Source: Candidatus Peregrinibacteria bacterium
GTDB taxonomy: Bacteria > Patescibacteriota > Gracilibacteria > CAIRYL01 > GCA-016699755
Reading direction: 5' to 3'
DNA: 64,000 nt
NCBI GenBank assembly: GCA_016699755.1
Contig: CP065009.1
Span: 806,001 to 870,000, forward strand
Below the pieces are notes generated by a model. That model saw only the letters and a program-made list of their open reading frames with translations, made no database searches and was not told where the DNA came from. Shown piece after piece: positions 25,474-34,300 of the stretch (position 1 is its first letter; each line of letters starts with the position of its first letter). A program made the position numbers and the translations under genes.

Positions 25474-26046
25474 ATGTTTACCGGAATTATCGAAACAACG
25501 GCAACAGTACTCAAAAAAACGGATTCCGGTATTACTGTTTCACGACCCCATCTTTTTGGTGATCTTCACACAGGACAATCAATAGCTATAAATGGCGCTT
25601 GCCTTACCGTTGTGCGTTTTTCCGAAAAAGAAATGGAATTTGATGTCGTACCCGAAACATTTTCGCGAACAAACCTTGGCAGTGCCAAATTGGTAAACCT
25701 AGAGCGGGCTATGCCAGCAAACGGTCGTTTTGAAGGACATATTGTTCAGGGGCATATCGATGGCACAGCACATCTTCTCGATGATATTTCAGAAGACCTT
25801 GGAAAGCGACTTCGATTTCAACTTCTAAAAGACCTTTTTCCTTTTTTCGCAAAAAAAGGGTCTGTGTGTATCAATGGAGTTTCATTAACTCTTGCTTCGG
25901 TTGAAAGAGATTTTTTTGAGGTGGTTCTTATTCCGCATACCATTCAAGAAACAAATCTCGGAAAGTTACATTATGGAGACCTTGTGAACATTGAAGCGGA
26001 TATTTTTGCAAAACTTCTCTTTCAATGGCACTCGGAGCACTCTTAA
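25474..26046 (+). CDS. ribE: riboflavin synthase, alpha subunit
   Basis: 190 residues, slightly short for the family. It begins MFTGIIE, the invariant N-terminus of the enzyme, and has two lumazine-binding repeats: the first with SIAINGACLTVV and ETFSRTNLGSAK, the second with VQGHIDGTAHLL, SVCINGVSLTLA and IPHTIQETNLG. It turns two molecules of dimethyl-ribityllumazine into riboflavin. No lumazine synthase, ribBA or ribD gene lies in the window. The 3' end overlaps the methyltransferase-GT26 gene by 22 bases in another frame, so the pair is probably one transcript. Confidence 0.95.
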   Translation: MFTGIIETTATVLKKTDSGITVSRPHLFGDLHTGQSIAINGACLTVVRFSEKEMEFDVVPETFSRTNLGSAKLVNLERAMPANGRFEGHIVQGHIDGTAHLLDDISEDLGKRLRFQLLKDLFPFFAKKGSVCINGVSLTLASVERDFFEVVLIPHTIQETNLGKLHYGDLVNIEADIFAKLLFQWHSEHS

Positions 26047-27551
26047 AATTTTGGCTTTTCAAAAAAACGGACTATAACGCCTTCGCGGAGGATTTTTCCG
26101 AAAGTCGTGAATATCCGTGGCAAGAAGCAGAACTTTTTCGAGATATCCTCCGAAAGCAACACTATCGAACCGGAGGACAAAAAAAACTTCTCGTGCTTGA
26201 TGCCGGATGTGGTAATGGACGACATGTTCCAGAGCTCGAAAAAGCAGGAGCGGAAGTGGTGGGAATTGATCAGTCGGAAAAACTTATTGAGTTCGCAAAA
26301 AAGAAATACTCGGGAAGAACATTTCTCACGGGAGATATGCAAGATCTTCCTTTTGTTGATAGGAGCTTTGATGCTGTTTTTGCCTTCGCTTCCTTGCCAC
26401 ACCTCTCAACGAAAAAGGCAAGAGAGAAGGCGCTCACGGAAATATTTCGCATATTAAAACCCGGAGGATTTTTTGGTGGAACTACATGGAATTTAGAACA
26501 AGATCGATTTCAAAATGCCCGAGCATCTGCAAGATGGCGAAGATATATTTTTCCTTGGTGGTCAAAAAAAGACATCGTCATTCCTTGGGGCAACAAAAAA
26601 ATTCCCCGACTCTACCACGCATTTTCTGCGGATGATATTCAAGAACTGCTGATTCAAACAGGGTTTGAGGAAACGGAATGTTCAAAAGGGGAAAAAACTG
26701 ATCACAATCTCATCTTTTGGGGGTATCGACCGAAACGTGTTTCTGTACTCGGTGTTCCGTTTGATGTGACAGATTTTAAATCGGCACTCCAAAAACTTCA
26801 CGAATACGCAAAGGGAAATCGGCAATTTTTCGTCACAACACCAAATCCCGAAATGTGTATTGCTGCAGAGAAGGATTCGGATTTTCTACGAGTCCTTCAG
26901 TCGGCACATTTCTCCATTCCCGATGGTATTGGCATTTTGTGGGCATCAAATTTTAGACAGCGTTATTTTCAAAAATTGAACAAAAAAAATGTTCATATTA
27001 TAAGGACGATATTTTCCCTTTTCCATTTTCTCTTTTTCCGTCAATCGCATATTCTTCCAGAGCGAATTGCGGGAAGTGACCTCTTCGTGGAATTTTGCAA
27101 AAGCACTAGAGAACCTATTTTTCTTTTGGGAGGAGCTTCTGGATCCGCTCGAGAGTGTTCTCGCGTATTTGCCGGAAGCGTTTCGGGATACGACGCTGGC
27201 TCTGCTTCCCCAAAAGATGAAGAACGAATTCGAAGAGCGATAAATGCCTCTGGCGCAACTGTTCTTTTTGTGGCGTTTGGCGCACCAACACAGGAAAAAT
27301 GGATTACACGGAATTTAAAATTCCTACCAAATATCCGTTTTGCCATGGGTGTAGGAGGAAGTTTTGACTTTGTTGCCGGAAACCAGACTCGAGCACCAAA
27401 AATTTTCCAAAAAACTGGAATGGAATGGTTCTGGCGATTACTCAAAGAACCAAAAAAACGGGGGAAAAGAATATGGAATGCAGTGGTTATCTTCCCGAAC
27501 CGCATCAGAAAGCCAAAAAAAATGGGTTTACAATTGTGGGAAAAGCCTTAG
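26025..27551 (+). CDS. fusion of Trm9/ALKBH8-like methyltransferase and GT26 (WecG/TagA) glycosyltransferase
   Basis: 508 residues in one unbroken frame. Residues of about 12-237 are a class I methyltransferase: YNAFAEDFSESREYPW resembles the opening of Trm9/ALKBH8 tRNA wobble methyltransferases, then LDAGCGNGRH (SAM-binding), GDMQDLPFVDRSFD and HLSTKKAREKALTEIFRILK. Residues of about 243-500 are a GT26 domain: VLGVPFDVTDFKSAL, FVTTPNPEMCIAAE, SIPDGIGILWAS, IFLLGGASGSARE, VAFGAPTQEKWI and AMGVGGSFDFVAG. GT26 enzymes add ManNAc or ManNAcA to a lipid-linked sugar in teichoic acid or enterobacterial common antigen synthesis. The start at 26025 lies inside ribE; no other in-frame start precedes the first motif. 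The link to the WecB/WecC-like genes at 58-62 kb is inference. The fusion is unusual in my experience. Confidence 0.85.
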   Translation: MALGALLKFWLFKKTDYNAFAEDFSESREYPWQEAELFRDILRKQHYRTGGQKKLLVLDAGCGNGRHVPELEKAGAEVVGIDQSEKLIEFAKKKYSGRTFLTGDMQDLPFVDRSFDAVFAFASLPHLSTKKAREKALTEIFRILKPGGFFGGTTWNLEQDRFQNARASARWRRYIFPWWSKKDIVIPWGNKKIPRLYHAFSADDIQELLIQTGFEETECSKGEKTDHNLIFWGYRPKRVSVLGVPFDVTDFKSALQKLHEYAKGNRQFFVTTPNPEMCIAAEKDSDFLRVLQSAHFSIPDGIGILWASNFRQRYFQKLNKKNVHIIRTIFSLFHFLFFRQSHILPERIAGSDLFVEFCKSTREPIFLLGGASGSARECSRVFAGSVSGYDAGSASPKDEERIRRAINASGATVLFVAFGAPTQEKWITRNLKFLPNIRFAMGVGGSFDFVAGNQTRAPKIFQKTGMEWFWRLLKEPKKRGKRIWNAVVIFPNRIRKPKKMGLQLWEKP

Positions 27552-27657
27552 AATAAGCCTCGCTTTTTCCCCAAAGAAGAAATGTTTTCTTCTCTTCGGA
27601 CACCATCGGGGTTCGTATCTCTTCATCGCGGGGGAAATTTGTTTTTCATACGCGATC

Positions 27658-28869
27658 ATGAGACCCCCCGAGAAAATCGCTATTAGGTGGCAGTATCCAG
27701 AATTTGTAGCAGAGCAAAACTCTTCTTCTGCTTTTTTATTTAAAAAATTTTCCCATCGCCTCGTAAAAGCGGTAAATGACGAAGGGCTTCTTCCTCGTGA
27801 ACAAACAAGTAGGATTGCGGGGAATTACCTCAGTGAATGGCAGACGATTCCGCCAAACGACTACCCGCCAGCGGCGAATAACGATATTTTTTTGAATTCC
27901 CAAGAGAATTCCGAACAACAAAACAAAATAACCGACGTTACGCATACAAGTATTGAAGACATTTTGGGGAGGAAATTTCTCTCTCCCGTATTTGAGAATG
28001 CCTTCGATATATTTTCTGAAACAGAACATGAGGAGGATCAAGCAAACTTGGAAAGATTCGCTCAATCCCTCGAGAAAGAGTGTATGAAGCGCACAGATCG
28101 TATTGTTGCTGTTTTTACGCTCTACTCCCCTTTTCTCAACACCATTTCTGACCCCGAAACAAAAAAGGATGCTTGGAACATGCTTCAAAAAATTATCTTT
28201 TCTGGAGAAGAATTTGACGAATTTTTCGCATTTCTCAGTGCCCCTCAAAATGATGACGAAATACCGGAAGAAATATCTGCGACCGAAACAGAAAACTCGC
28301 TCCCCGTTCAACCTTCGGAGAAAAAGAGAGAGTCAGCAGGAGATTTTACAGAAGAAAAAGAAGGAACAAGTAGTATTCTTCCATTTCAAAAAAAACAAAA
28401 AATCAAACTTAAAAACCCTATGAGCAGCACAGAAATCCTACGTGCCATTCAAGAAAATGGCGTTTATGGTTTTTTGGCATTTACCTCATTGGTAAAACAA
28501 CAGGAACACCTTGGGGAAGTGTTTAATGAGACAATGACAAAAAGTGAGATACAGGAAGAAATGGGTCTTATGCCCAATGAATATTTGGGAGACAAGCCAG
28601 GAGATGTGCAGATGGCTCTTGAGGATAAAAATACTATGTATATTTGCCGAAATAGCTGTGGACAAGCAAATGCCTATACAAATGAAGCAGAAATTCTCAG
28701 GAGGACCCTTGATTATATAGGAATTACCAACGGTGCTGATCGAGAACATGCTCGAAATATAATGATGAAGATAGCCCAAAAATCACCAGAAGAGATTGTT
28801 CACATCCTTTTCCATGTCAATCCAAAAACAGAAACTGCGAATAGCGAATCATGCGCTGTGGCGGCATAA
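27658..28869 (+). CDS. hypothetical protein, 403 aa
   Basis: I take the ATG at 27658 (MRPPEKIAIRW); the open frame reaches further back into the GT26 gene but codes for nothing sensible there. No signal peptide or membrane span. Residues 20-60 contain LFKKFSHRLVKAVNDEGLL; a Glu/Asn-rich middle and an acidic low-complexity linker (about 195-250, many Glu, Ser and Thr) separate two helical halves. The C-terminal half (about 255-390) has STEILRAIQENGVYGFLAF, MTKSEIQEEMGLMPNEYL and NGADREHARNIMMK, and ends SCAVAA. I recognise no family. It shares with the 480-residue protein at 17-18.4 kb only general style, and lies 106 bases after the GT26 gene. Confidence 0.65.
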   Translation: MRPPEKIAIRWQYPEFVAEQNSSSAFLFKKFSHRLVKAVNDEGLLPREQTSRIAGNYLSEWQTIPPNDYPPAANNDIFLNSQENSEQQNKITDVTHTSIEDILGRKFLSPVFENAFDIFSETEHEEDQANLERFAQSLEKECMKRTDRIVAVFTLYSPFLNTISDPETKKDAWNMLQKIIFSGEEFDEFFAFLSAPQNDDEIPEEISATETENSLPVQPSEKKRESAGDFTEEKEGTSSILPFQKKQKIKLKNPMSSTEILRAIQENGVYGFLAFTSLVKQQEHLGEVFNETMTKSEIQEEMGLMPNEYLGDKPGDVQMALEDKNTMYICRNSCGQANAYTNEAEILRRTLDYIGITNGADREHARNIMMKIAQKSPEEIVHILFHVNPKTETANSESCAVAA

Positions 28870-28874
28870 GAAAA

Positions 28875-28903
28875 TTGCTCCCAAAAGGAACTTTCTCTAC
28901 AAT
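28875..28903 (+). promoter_or_regulatory. promoter of the epimerase gene
   Basis: -35 TTGCTC (28875-28880), 17-base spacer, -10 TACAAT (28898-28903); start near 28910, about 17 bases before the ATG at 28927. Confidence 0.5.
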
Positions 28904-28926
28904 GCGAACCGATTTTTAAAAAACGG

Positions 28927-29889
28927 ATGCAGAGAAAAAGAATTTTGGTAACGGGCGGTGCAGGCTTTATTGGATCAAATTTTTGCAACACTCACCGCAA
29001 AAACCACGATATTATTGCGCTCGATAATCTTCTGCTTGGCGACAGGGAGAATCTTCATTCAGAAGTCTCTTTTCTTGAAGGAGATGCGACAAAGAAAGAG
29101 GATCTCCAAAAAATCGGTTCCGCAGATATTATTCTTCATCTTGCGGGAAGCTCTTCTGCTCCTATGTTTCAGGACAACCTAGCAGAAGCCTATATCAATT
29201 CTGTTGCCAGTTTTGTAAAAGTCCTTGAATGGGCACAAGAAGTCGGAGTAAAAAAAGTGCTCTACGCTTCCACTTCTTCCCTTTATGGAAATAACCCTGT
29301 TCCCCTTACAGAGAATCAGCATGTTGTTCCACCAAATCACTATGCGGTGACAAAATTTCTCTACGAACAGTGTTCTGCCTGCTTTTGTCGCACCAATCCA
29401 GAAATAGATGTTATTGGCTTTCGGTTTATGAGCGTTTACGGACCAAATGAAGAAGCAAAAGGAAAATATGCAAACATTGTTTCCCAATTCGCATGGGATA
29501 TTGCGCGTGGAAAAACTCCCATTATTTATGGAGATGGTACCCAATTTCGAGACTTTACTCACGTGAGTGATGTGGTTCAAGGAATTACTCTTGCCATGGA
29601 AACAAAAGAAAAACTCGGAGCAGAAATCTTTAATATTGGCACAGGATCTGCCTGTACACTTAATGAAATTGTGGATTCTCTTGCCAAGGCATTTGAAAAA
29701 GATGTTCTTCCAAAATATATTGAAAATCCGGTTAAAGAACTCTACGTCCACGGACAATGTGCAGATATTACGAAAATAAGAACTATACTTGGCTACGAAC
29801 CAAAAATGACTCTTGTGGAAGGGATACGAGATCAGGTAAAAAACCTTCGCTTAGAGAAAATTCGAGAAACAAGTTCGGACTATTTGTAG
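28927..29889 (+). CDS. NAD-dependent sugar epimerase/dehydratase (SDR, GalE-like)
   Basis: 320 residues. The NAD-binding loop is TGGAGFIGSNF near the start, with the cofactor-selecting Asp in ALDNLLLG. Catalytic residues are visible as the STSSLYG serine region and the Tyr-x-x-x-Lys pair in NHYAVTKFLYEQ. The C-terminal part carries IYGDGTQFRDFTHVSDVVQG and NIGTGSACTLNEIVD, which bind the sugar nucleotide and are typical of UDP-glucose or UDP-GlcNAc 4-epimerases. It probably converts a UDP-hexose into its 4-epimer for surface sugar synthesis; the precise substrate is not readable. It stands alone between a hypothetical gene and a minus-strand gene. Confidence 0.88.
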   Translation: MQRKRILVTGGAGFIGSNFCNTHRKNHDIIALDNLLLGDRENLHSEVSFLEGDATKKEDLQKIGSADIILHLAGSSSAPMFQDNLAEAYINSVASFVKVLEWAQEVGVKKVLYASTSSLYGNNPVPLTENQHVVPPNHYAVTKFLYEQCSACFCRTNPEIDVIGFRFMSVYGPNEEAKGKYANIVSQFAWDIARGKTPIIYGDGTQFRDFTHVSDVVQGITLAMETKEKLGAEIFNIGTGSACTLNEIVDSLAKAFEKDVLPKYIENPVKELYVHGQCADITKIRTILGYEPKMTLVEGIRDQVKNLRLEKIRETSSDYL

Positions 29890-29925
29890 ACACACCAAAA
29901 TAACCATGACTTTTTGGGCGATTTC

Positions 29926-30543
29926 TTAGTTTTCAATCGCGCTCTTTTGAATGTTTTTCCAATCGTACGGAAATCGAAAGTTCTCATTCGCGCGCACTAG
30001 CGCCGCAAATGCCGACCATGGATTCCCATCAGAGAAAAGAAACCCTGTTCCCGATTCTTGATTGGGATTGTAGTCTTCTACAATGTGACGCATTCCTTCT
30101 GGAGCAATGGGAAGACACGCATACCCAAGGGAAGCCTGAACGAGCTGTTCGTTATCGAGTCCACCGCTAAAAAAGAAGGAAGTATCAGAGGCGGCAAAAA
30201 TTTTCCTGAGTCCCTCATTAGTATCATGCACCACAGCAATACGACCAGGATACTGTTTGCTAAAATTAAGAATAAGATTTTGGAATTGCTCCGTTCCCAC
30301 TCCACGAACCGCCAAACACACGTTGAGAGAAAGCATTCCGGGGAGAATGTCTTCCAGAAGTTTCGCTCCATTTTTTTGAGAAAGCTCCATTACAATTCCG
30401 ACCAAGAGCTGCCGTTGCTGACAGCTCAACTCGTGCTCACGACAAAACTCCATTTTGTTTTGCGATTTTTTTTCAATGGTGTTTTTTGAGAACTTTGCGT
30501 AGATCTTGTTATCGTACGCGGCACTCGGGAGGGTATATTTCAT
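29926..30543 (-). CDS. lone C-terminal GT-B domain resembling glycogen synthase (GT5)
   Basis: 205 residues from the ATG at 30543 (MKYTLPSAAYDNK). The sequence follows the second half of GT5 glycogen/starch synthases step by step: AKFSKNTIEKKSQNKMEF matches the link where the second Rossmann domain begins, LLVGIVMELSQKNGAKLL the opening strand, LAVRGVGTEQFQNL, GRIAVVHDTNEG, IFAASDTSFFF, then EQLVQASLGYACLPIAPEG and GTGFLFSDGNPW. The N-terminal acceptor-binding half is missing entirely, as are the usual KxGGL motif and a full catalytic centre. So the protein may bind a nucleotide sugar without transferring it, or pair with an N-terminal half encoded elsewhere. Upstream sequence to 30630 is open but unlike the family. 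Decayed gene is another option. Confidence 0.7.
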   Translation of the reverse strand: MKYTLPSAAYDNKIYAKFSKNTIEKKSQNKMEFCREHELSCQQRQLLVGIVMELSQKNGAKLLEDILPGMLSLNVCLAVRGVGTEQFQNLILNFSKQYPGRIAVVHDTNEGLRKIFAASDTSFFFSGGLDNEQLVQASLGYACLPIAPEGMRHIVEDYNPNQESGTGFLFSDGNPWSAFAALVRANENFRFPYDWKNIQKSAIEN

Positions 30544-30779
30544 GTGTGTGTATTTGATGTATCTAAGCATTATACCGAACAAAATAGCGGTCTGCCAATC
30601 AATGCTGTTGACATATAAATGGAAATGCATTCATAAGTATACTTTTCGGAGAGAACAGACCGTTCGCATTGTTTCAAAGAAGTACTCACTTTCACTTTTC
30701 CATGCGAAAATATTTCAACAAACCCAAAAAAATGTCCAAATGACAAAACGAGCGGAATCAGGTACTCTTTCCACACAAA

Positions 30780-31094
30780 ATGGCGTTTTATAAGAAAAAT
30801 GAAGGCTTTCTCTGTGAATATTGCGGAGCAAAAAATTCTCCTGCGGAAAAGACATGTCGAAACCACTGCCGAATATGCCTTGCAAGCAAGCATGTCGATA
30901 TTGATCCAGGGGACAGAAAAAATCTCTGTGGTGGAAAAATGATTCCTGTTGGCATTCTTTCGGGAAATAAAAAGGCGGATTTTGTTTTTCTCTATAAATG
31001 TGAGTATTGTGGTGTAGAGCGGAAAAACCGAAGCGCTCCAGATGATTGTTTTGAAGCAATACTCAAGATTTCACAAAAGACATTTTTTTCGTAA
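30780..31094 (+). CDS. RNHCP-domain zinc-ribbon-like protein
   Basis: 104 residues matching the RNHCP family (PF12647): an N-terminal FLCEYCGA, then the name motif TCRNHCRICLASKHVD, followed by DPGDRKNLCGGKMIPVG and a second pair YKCEYCGVERKNRSAPDD. The Cys-x-x-Cys knuckles suggest one or two zinc sites. The final Pro of the name motif is replaced by Arg here (RNHCR). The family is small, widespread and without a firmly known function; nucleic-acid binding is often supposed. The gene sits alone, upstream of a 12-base inverted repeat and the rpoB promoter. Confidence 0.88.
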   Translation: MAFYKKNEGFLCEYCGAKNSPAEKTCRNHCRICLASKHVDIDPGDRKNLCGGKMIPVGILSGNKKADFVFLYKCEYCGVERKNRSAPDDCFEAILKISQKTFFS

Positions 31095-31130
31095 ATCTCT
31101 TTATGTCTCCACATTTCTGGGGAACATATG

Positions 31131-31183
31131 AGCGCTCAAAAACATTCAAAAAATATATTCTCTCCTTTTGATTTTTGAGCGCT
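31131..31183. repeat. 12-base perfect inverted repeat upstream of rpoB
   Basis: AGCGCTCAAAAA (31131-31142) and TTTTTGAGCGCT (31172-31183) are exact inverted copies around a 29-base AT-rich loop. A T-run (TAGTTTTT) follows on the plus strand, so it might terminate the RNHCP transcript; the large loop also fits a binding site or a regulatory hairpin. It ends 17 bases before the rpoB -35 box. Confidence 0.7.
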
Positions 31184-31199
31184 AGTTTTTCGAAAAGAC

Positions 31200-31230
31200 T
31201 TGACAAAATGGGATATGTTTCCTCTAAAAT
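31200..31230 (+). promoter_or_regulatory. probable promoter of the rpoB operon
   Basis: -35 TTGACA (31200-31205) and -10 TAAAAT (31225-31230), with a longer than usual spacer of 19 bases. Start near 31238, about 77 bases before the rpoB ATG. Confidence 0.5.
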
Positions 31231-31314
31231 TCAGAAAGCTTACACTCTGCAATAGGAATTCTTCGTGCGTTGCTGTTATGTTGCTGAGTTGCCCCCCTTC
31301 TTTTTTTCTGAGCA

Positions 31315-34300
31315 ATGCCAAAAGCCGAACCGAAAAAGACAGATTTTCCTTTTTCGCTTGTGCCCACAAAAATAAAACAAGGGAGGTATTTTTTTACCGA
31401 ACAGGAAGACTCTCTTCCTCTCCCTCCACTTATTGAGATTCAAGAAAACTCGTACAACTGGTTTTTGCGAGAGGGGATTTCTGAGATTTTTGAAGAGATC
31501 TCACCAATCACCGATTTTTCGGGAAAAAAGATGGAACTCCATTTTTTGTCACACCGATTTGAAGCAACAAAATTCACTCCAGAAGAAGCTCGACGAAAAA
31601 TGACATCGTACGAATCAAATCTTGTTGTTCGTGTTCGACTCATCAATAAGGAAACTGGGGAAATTAAGGAACAAGAAGTATTTCTTGGGGCAATCCCAAT
31701 GATGACCAATAAAGGAACATTTATTGTGAATGGTATTGAGAGAGTTGTTGTTAATCAGCTAGTCCGAAGTCCAGGAGTATTTTTTGCTCGAAGCTCTGCC
31801 GCTCCTGCATATTTTAATTGTAAAATTATTCCCAAACGTGGAGCTTGGCTCGAAATCGAAACCGATAAAAAGGGTGTTATCACGGCAAAGGTTGACCGAA
31901 AGCGAAAGATTCCAATCACACAACTTCTTCGTATTTTCGGATACGAAACTGATAAAAAAATTCTCGATATTGTAAAAGACATAAAATTGTCGGAAGAAGA
32001 AAATTTTCTTCTCAAAACATTAGAAAAAGATGGAATAACAGATATTCGAGAAGCATACCAAAGCGTCTACAGGAAGATTCGTCCTGGTGATATGGCAACT
32101 CCAGAGAATGCAAAATCACTCATTGAGTCAATGTTTTTTGAATTCAAAAGATATGACCTCGGTCCCATTGCCAGACACAAACTGAATAAACGGTTCGACA
32201 TGAAAACGCCAAATGATCAGAAAGGGCGTATTTTTCGAGTAGAAGATTTTATCGCTATTCTTCGTCACCTTATTCAACTCAACAAAGAAGGAGGAGTAAC
32301 AGATGATATTGACCATCTTTCCAATCGCCGTATTCGCTCTGTAGGAGAACTCGTTCAAAACAAATTTCGTGTAGGACTTTTACGAACAGATCGCATTGCA
32401 AAAGACCGTATGACAGTTATGGAGCTCGAAACAATCACTCCAACACAGCTTATTAACTCACGACCTGTCACTGCCTCCATGCGAGAGTTTTTTGCTAGCT
32501 CACAGCTCTCTCAGTTTATGGATCAAACAAATCCACTTGCAGAGCTTGCCCACAAACGGCGACTTTCTGCCATGGGTCCAGGCGGACTCTCCCGCGAACG
32601 CGCGAGTTTTGATGTTCGCGACGTTCACCAAAGTCACTACGGAAGAATTTGTCCTATTTCCACTCCAGAAGGACCAAATATTGGACTTGTTGTTCATCTC
32701 GCAAGCTACGCGAAAGTAAACGAACTTGGTTTTATTGAAACTCCTTTTCGCGAAGTCGCACATTCTGCTCCCAATACGGAAAAGGATCTTCTTGAACGAT
32801 TCCTTGGGGAAGATATTGAAGGCGTTGGAAAAGAGGATGATGTCATTGATGCGAAAATGGCAAAGAAACTTTCGAGTGACAAAACCCGAAAAGAGATTCT
32901 TGTTCGACCATATATCAAGGAAGTCATCACCTATTATGACGCCGAAGAAGAAAGAAAGCTCGTCGTAGCACAAGCAAATTCACTCCTCGATAAAAAAGGA
33001 CAATTTTTGGAAAAGCGAATCGCGGCTCGTGCCGATGGAGAACCAGTTCTCACACAGGTTCGAGAAGTGACCCATATCGATGTTTCTCCAAAACAGATTA
33101 TTTCAGAAACAACTTCACTTATCCCCTTTTTGGAGCATGACGATAATACTCGTGCCGCCATGGGGTCGAACATGCAACGTCAAGCAGTTCCTATTGTTTC
33201 CCCAGAAAGTCCAGTCGTAGGAACCGGAATGGAATTCCTTATTGCAGAAAGCTCTGGACAGTGTATTACCGCTCCAGAAGATGGAGAAATTGTAGAAGCA
33301 GATGCCAGCATGGTTGTTTTTATGGGAAAATCTGGAAAAAAGAAGATTATCCCTATTACAACCTTTGGTCGAACAAATCAGTCCACTTGTTTTAATACGC
33401 GAGTTCAAGTATTTCCTGGACAAAAAATGGAAAAGGGAGATGTTATTGCTGATGGAGCTTCCGTTGACAAAGGAGAGGTCTCCATTGGACGAAATCTACT
33501 TGTTGCCTACATGTCGTGGAACGGATTTAACTTTGAAGATGCGATTATTCTCTCTGAACGAGTTGCCCGTGAAGGATTTTATGACTCCATTCATATCGAT
33601 GATTTTTCCATTGATGTCCGAGAAACAAAGCTTGGACCAGAGATGATCACAAGAGATATCCCAAACGTTGCCGAAACAAAACTTGCTCAACTCGATACCG
33701 ATGGAATTATTCGTATCGGAGCCCCTGTTCAAGAAGGCGATATTCTCGTCGGGAAGATTACTCCCAAAGGAGAAACAGAACTTACACCAGAAGAGCGTCT
33801 CTTACAGGCGATTTTTGGAGAAAAGGCAAAAGACGTTAAGGATTCATCGCTCAGACTTCCCGGAGGAGGACACGGAAAAGTGGTTGATGTTCAGATTTTT
33901 TCACGAGAAAACGGAGATGATCTCCCTATTGGTTGTCTCAAACAAGTACGAGTATTTGTTGCCAAGACTCGAAAAATTCAGGTGGGAGATAAAATGGCGG
34001 GACGACACGGAAATAAGGGGGTGGTTTCTACTATTGTTCCAGTAGAAGATATGCCATTCCTTCCCGATGGAACACCAGTTGATATTATCTTGAATCCCCT
34101 TGGTGTTGCCTCTCGTATGAATATTGGACAGATTCTCGAAACCCATCTTGGATGGGCAGGGCGAGAGAAAAATATTCGATTCGCATCCCCTGTGCTCAAC
34201 GGTATTTCTCCGCAACAAATCGAAACATTCCTCAGAGAAGCTGGTCTCCCTGACGACGGAAAAATCCAGCTCTACGACGGAATGACAGGAGAAGCCTTTG

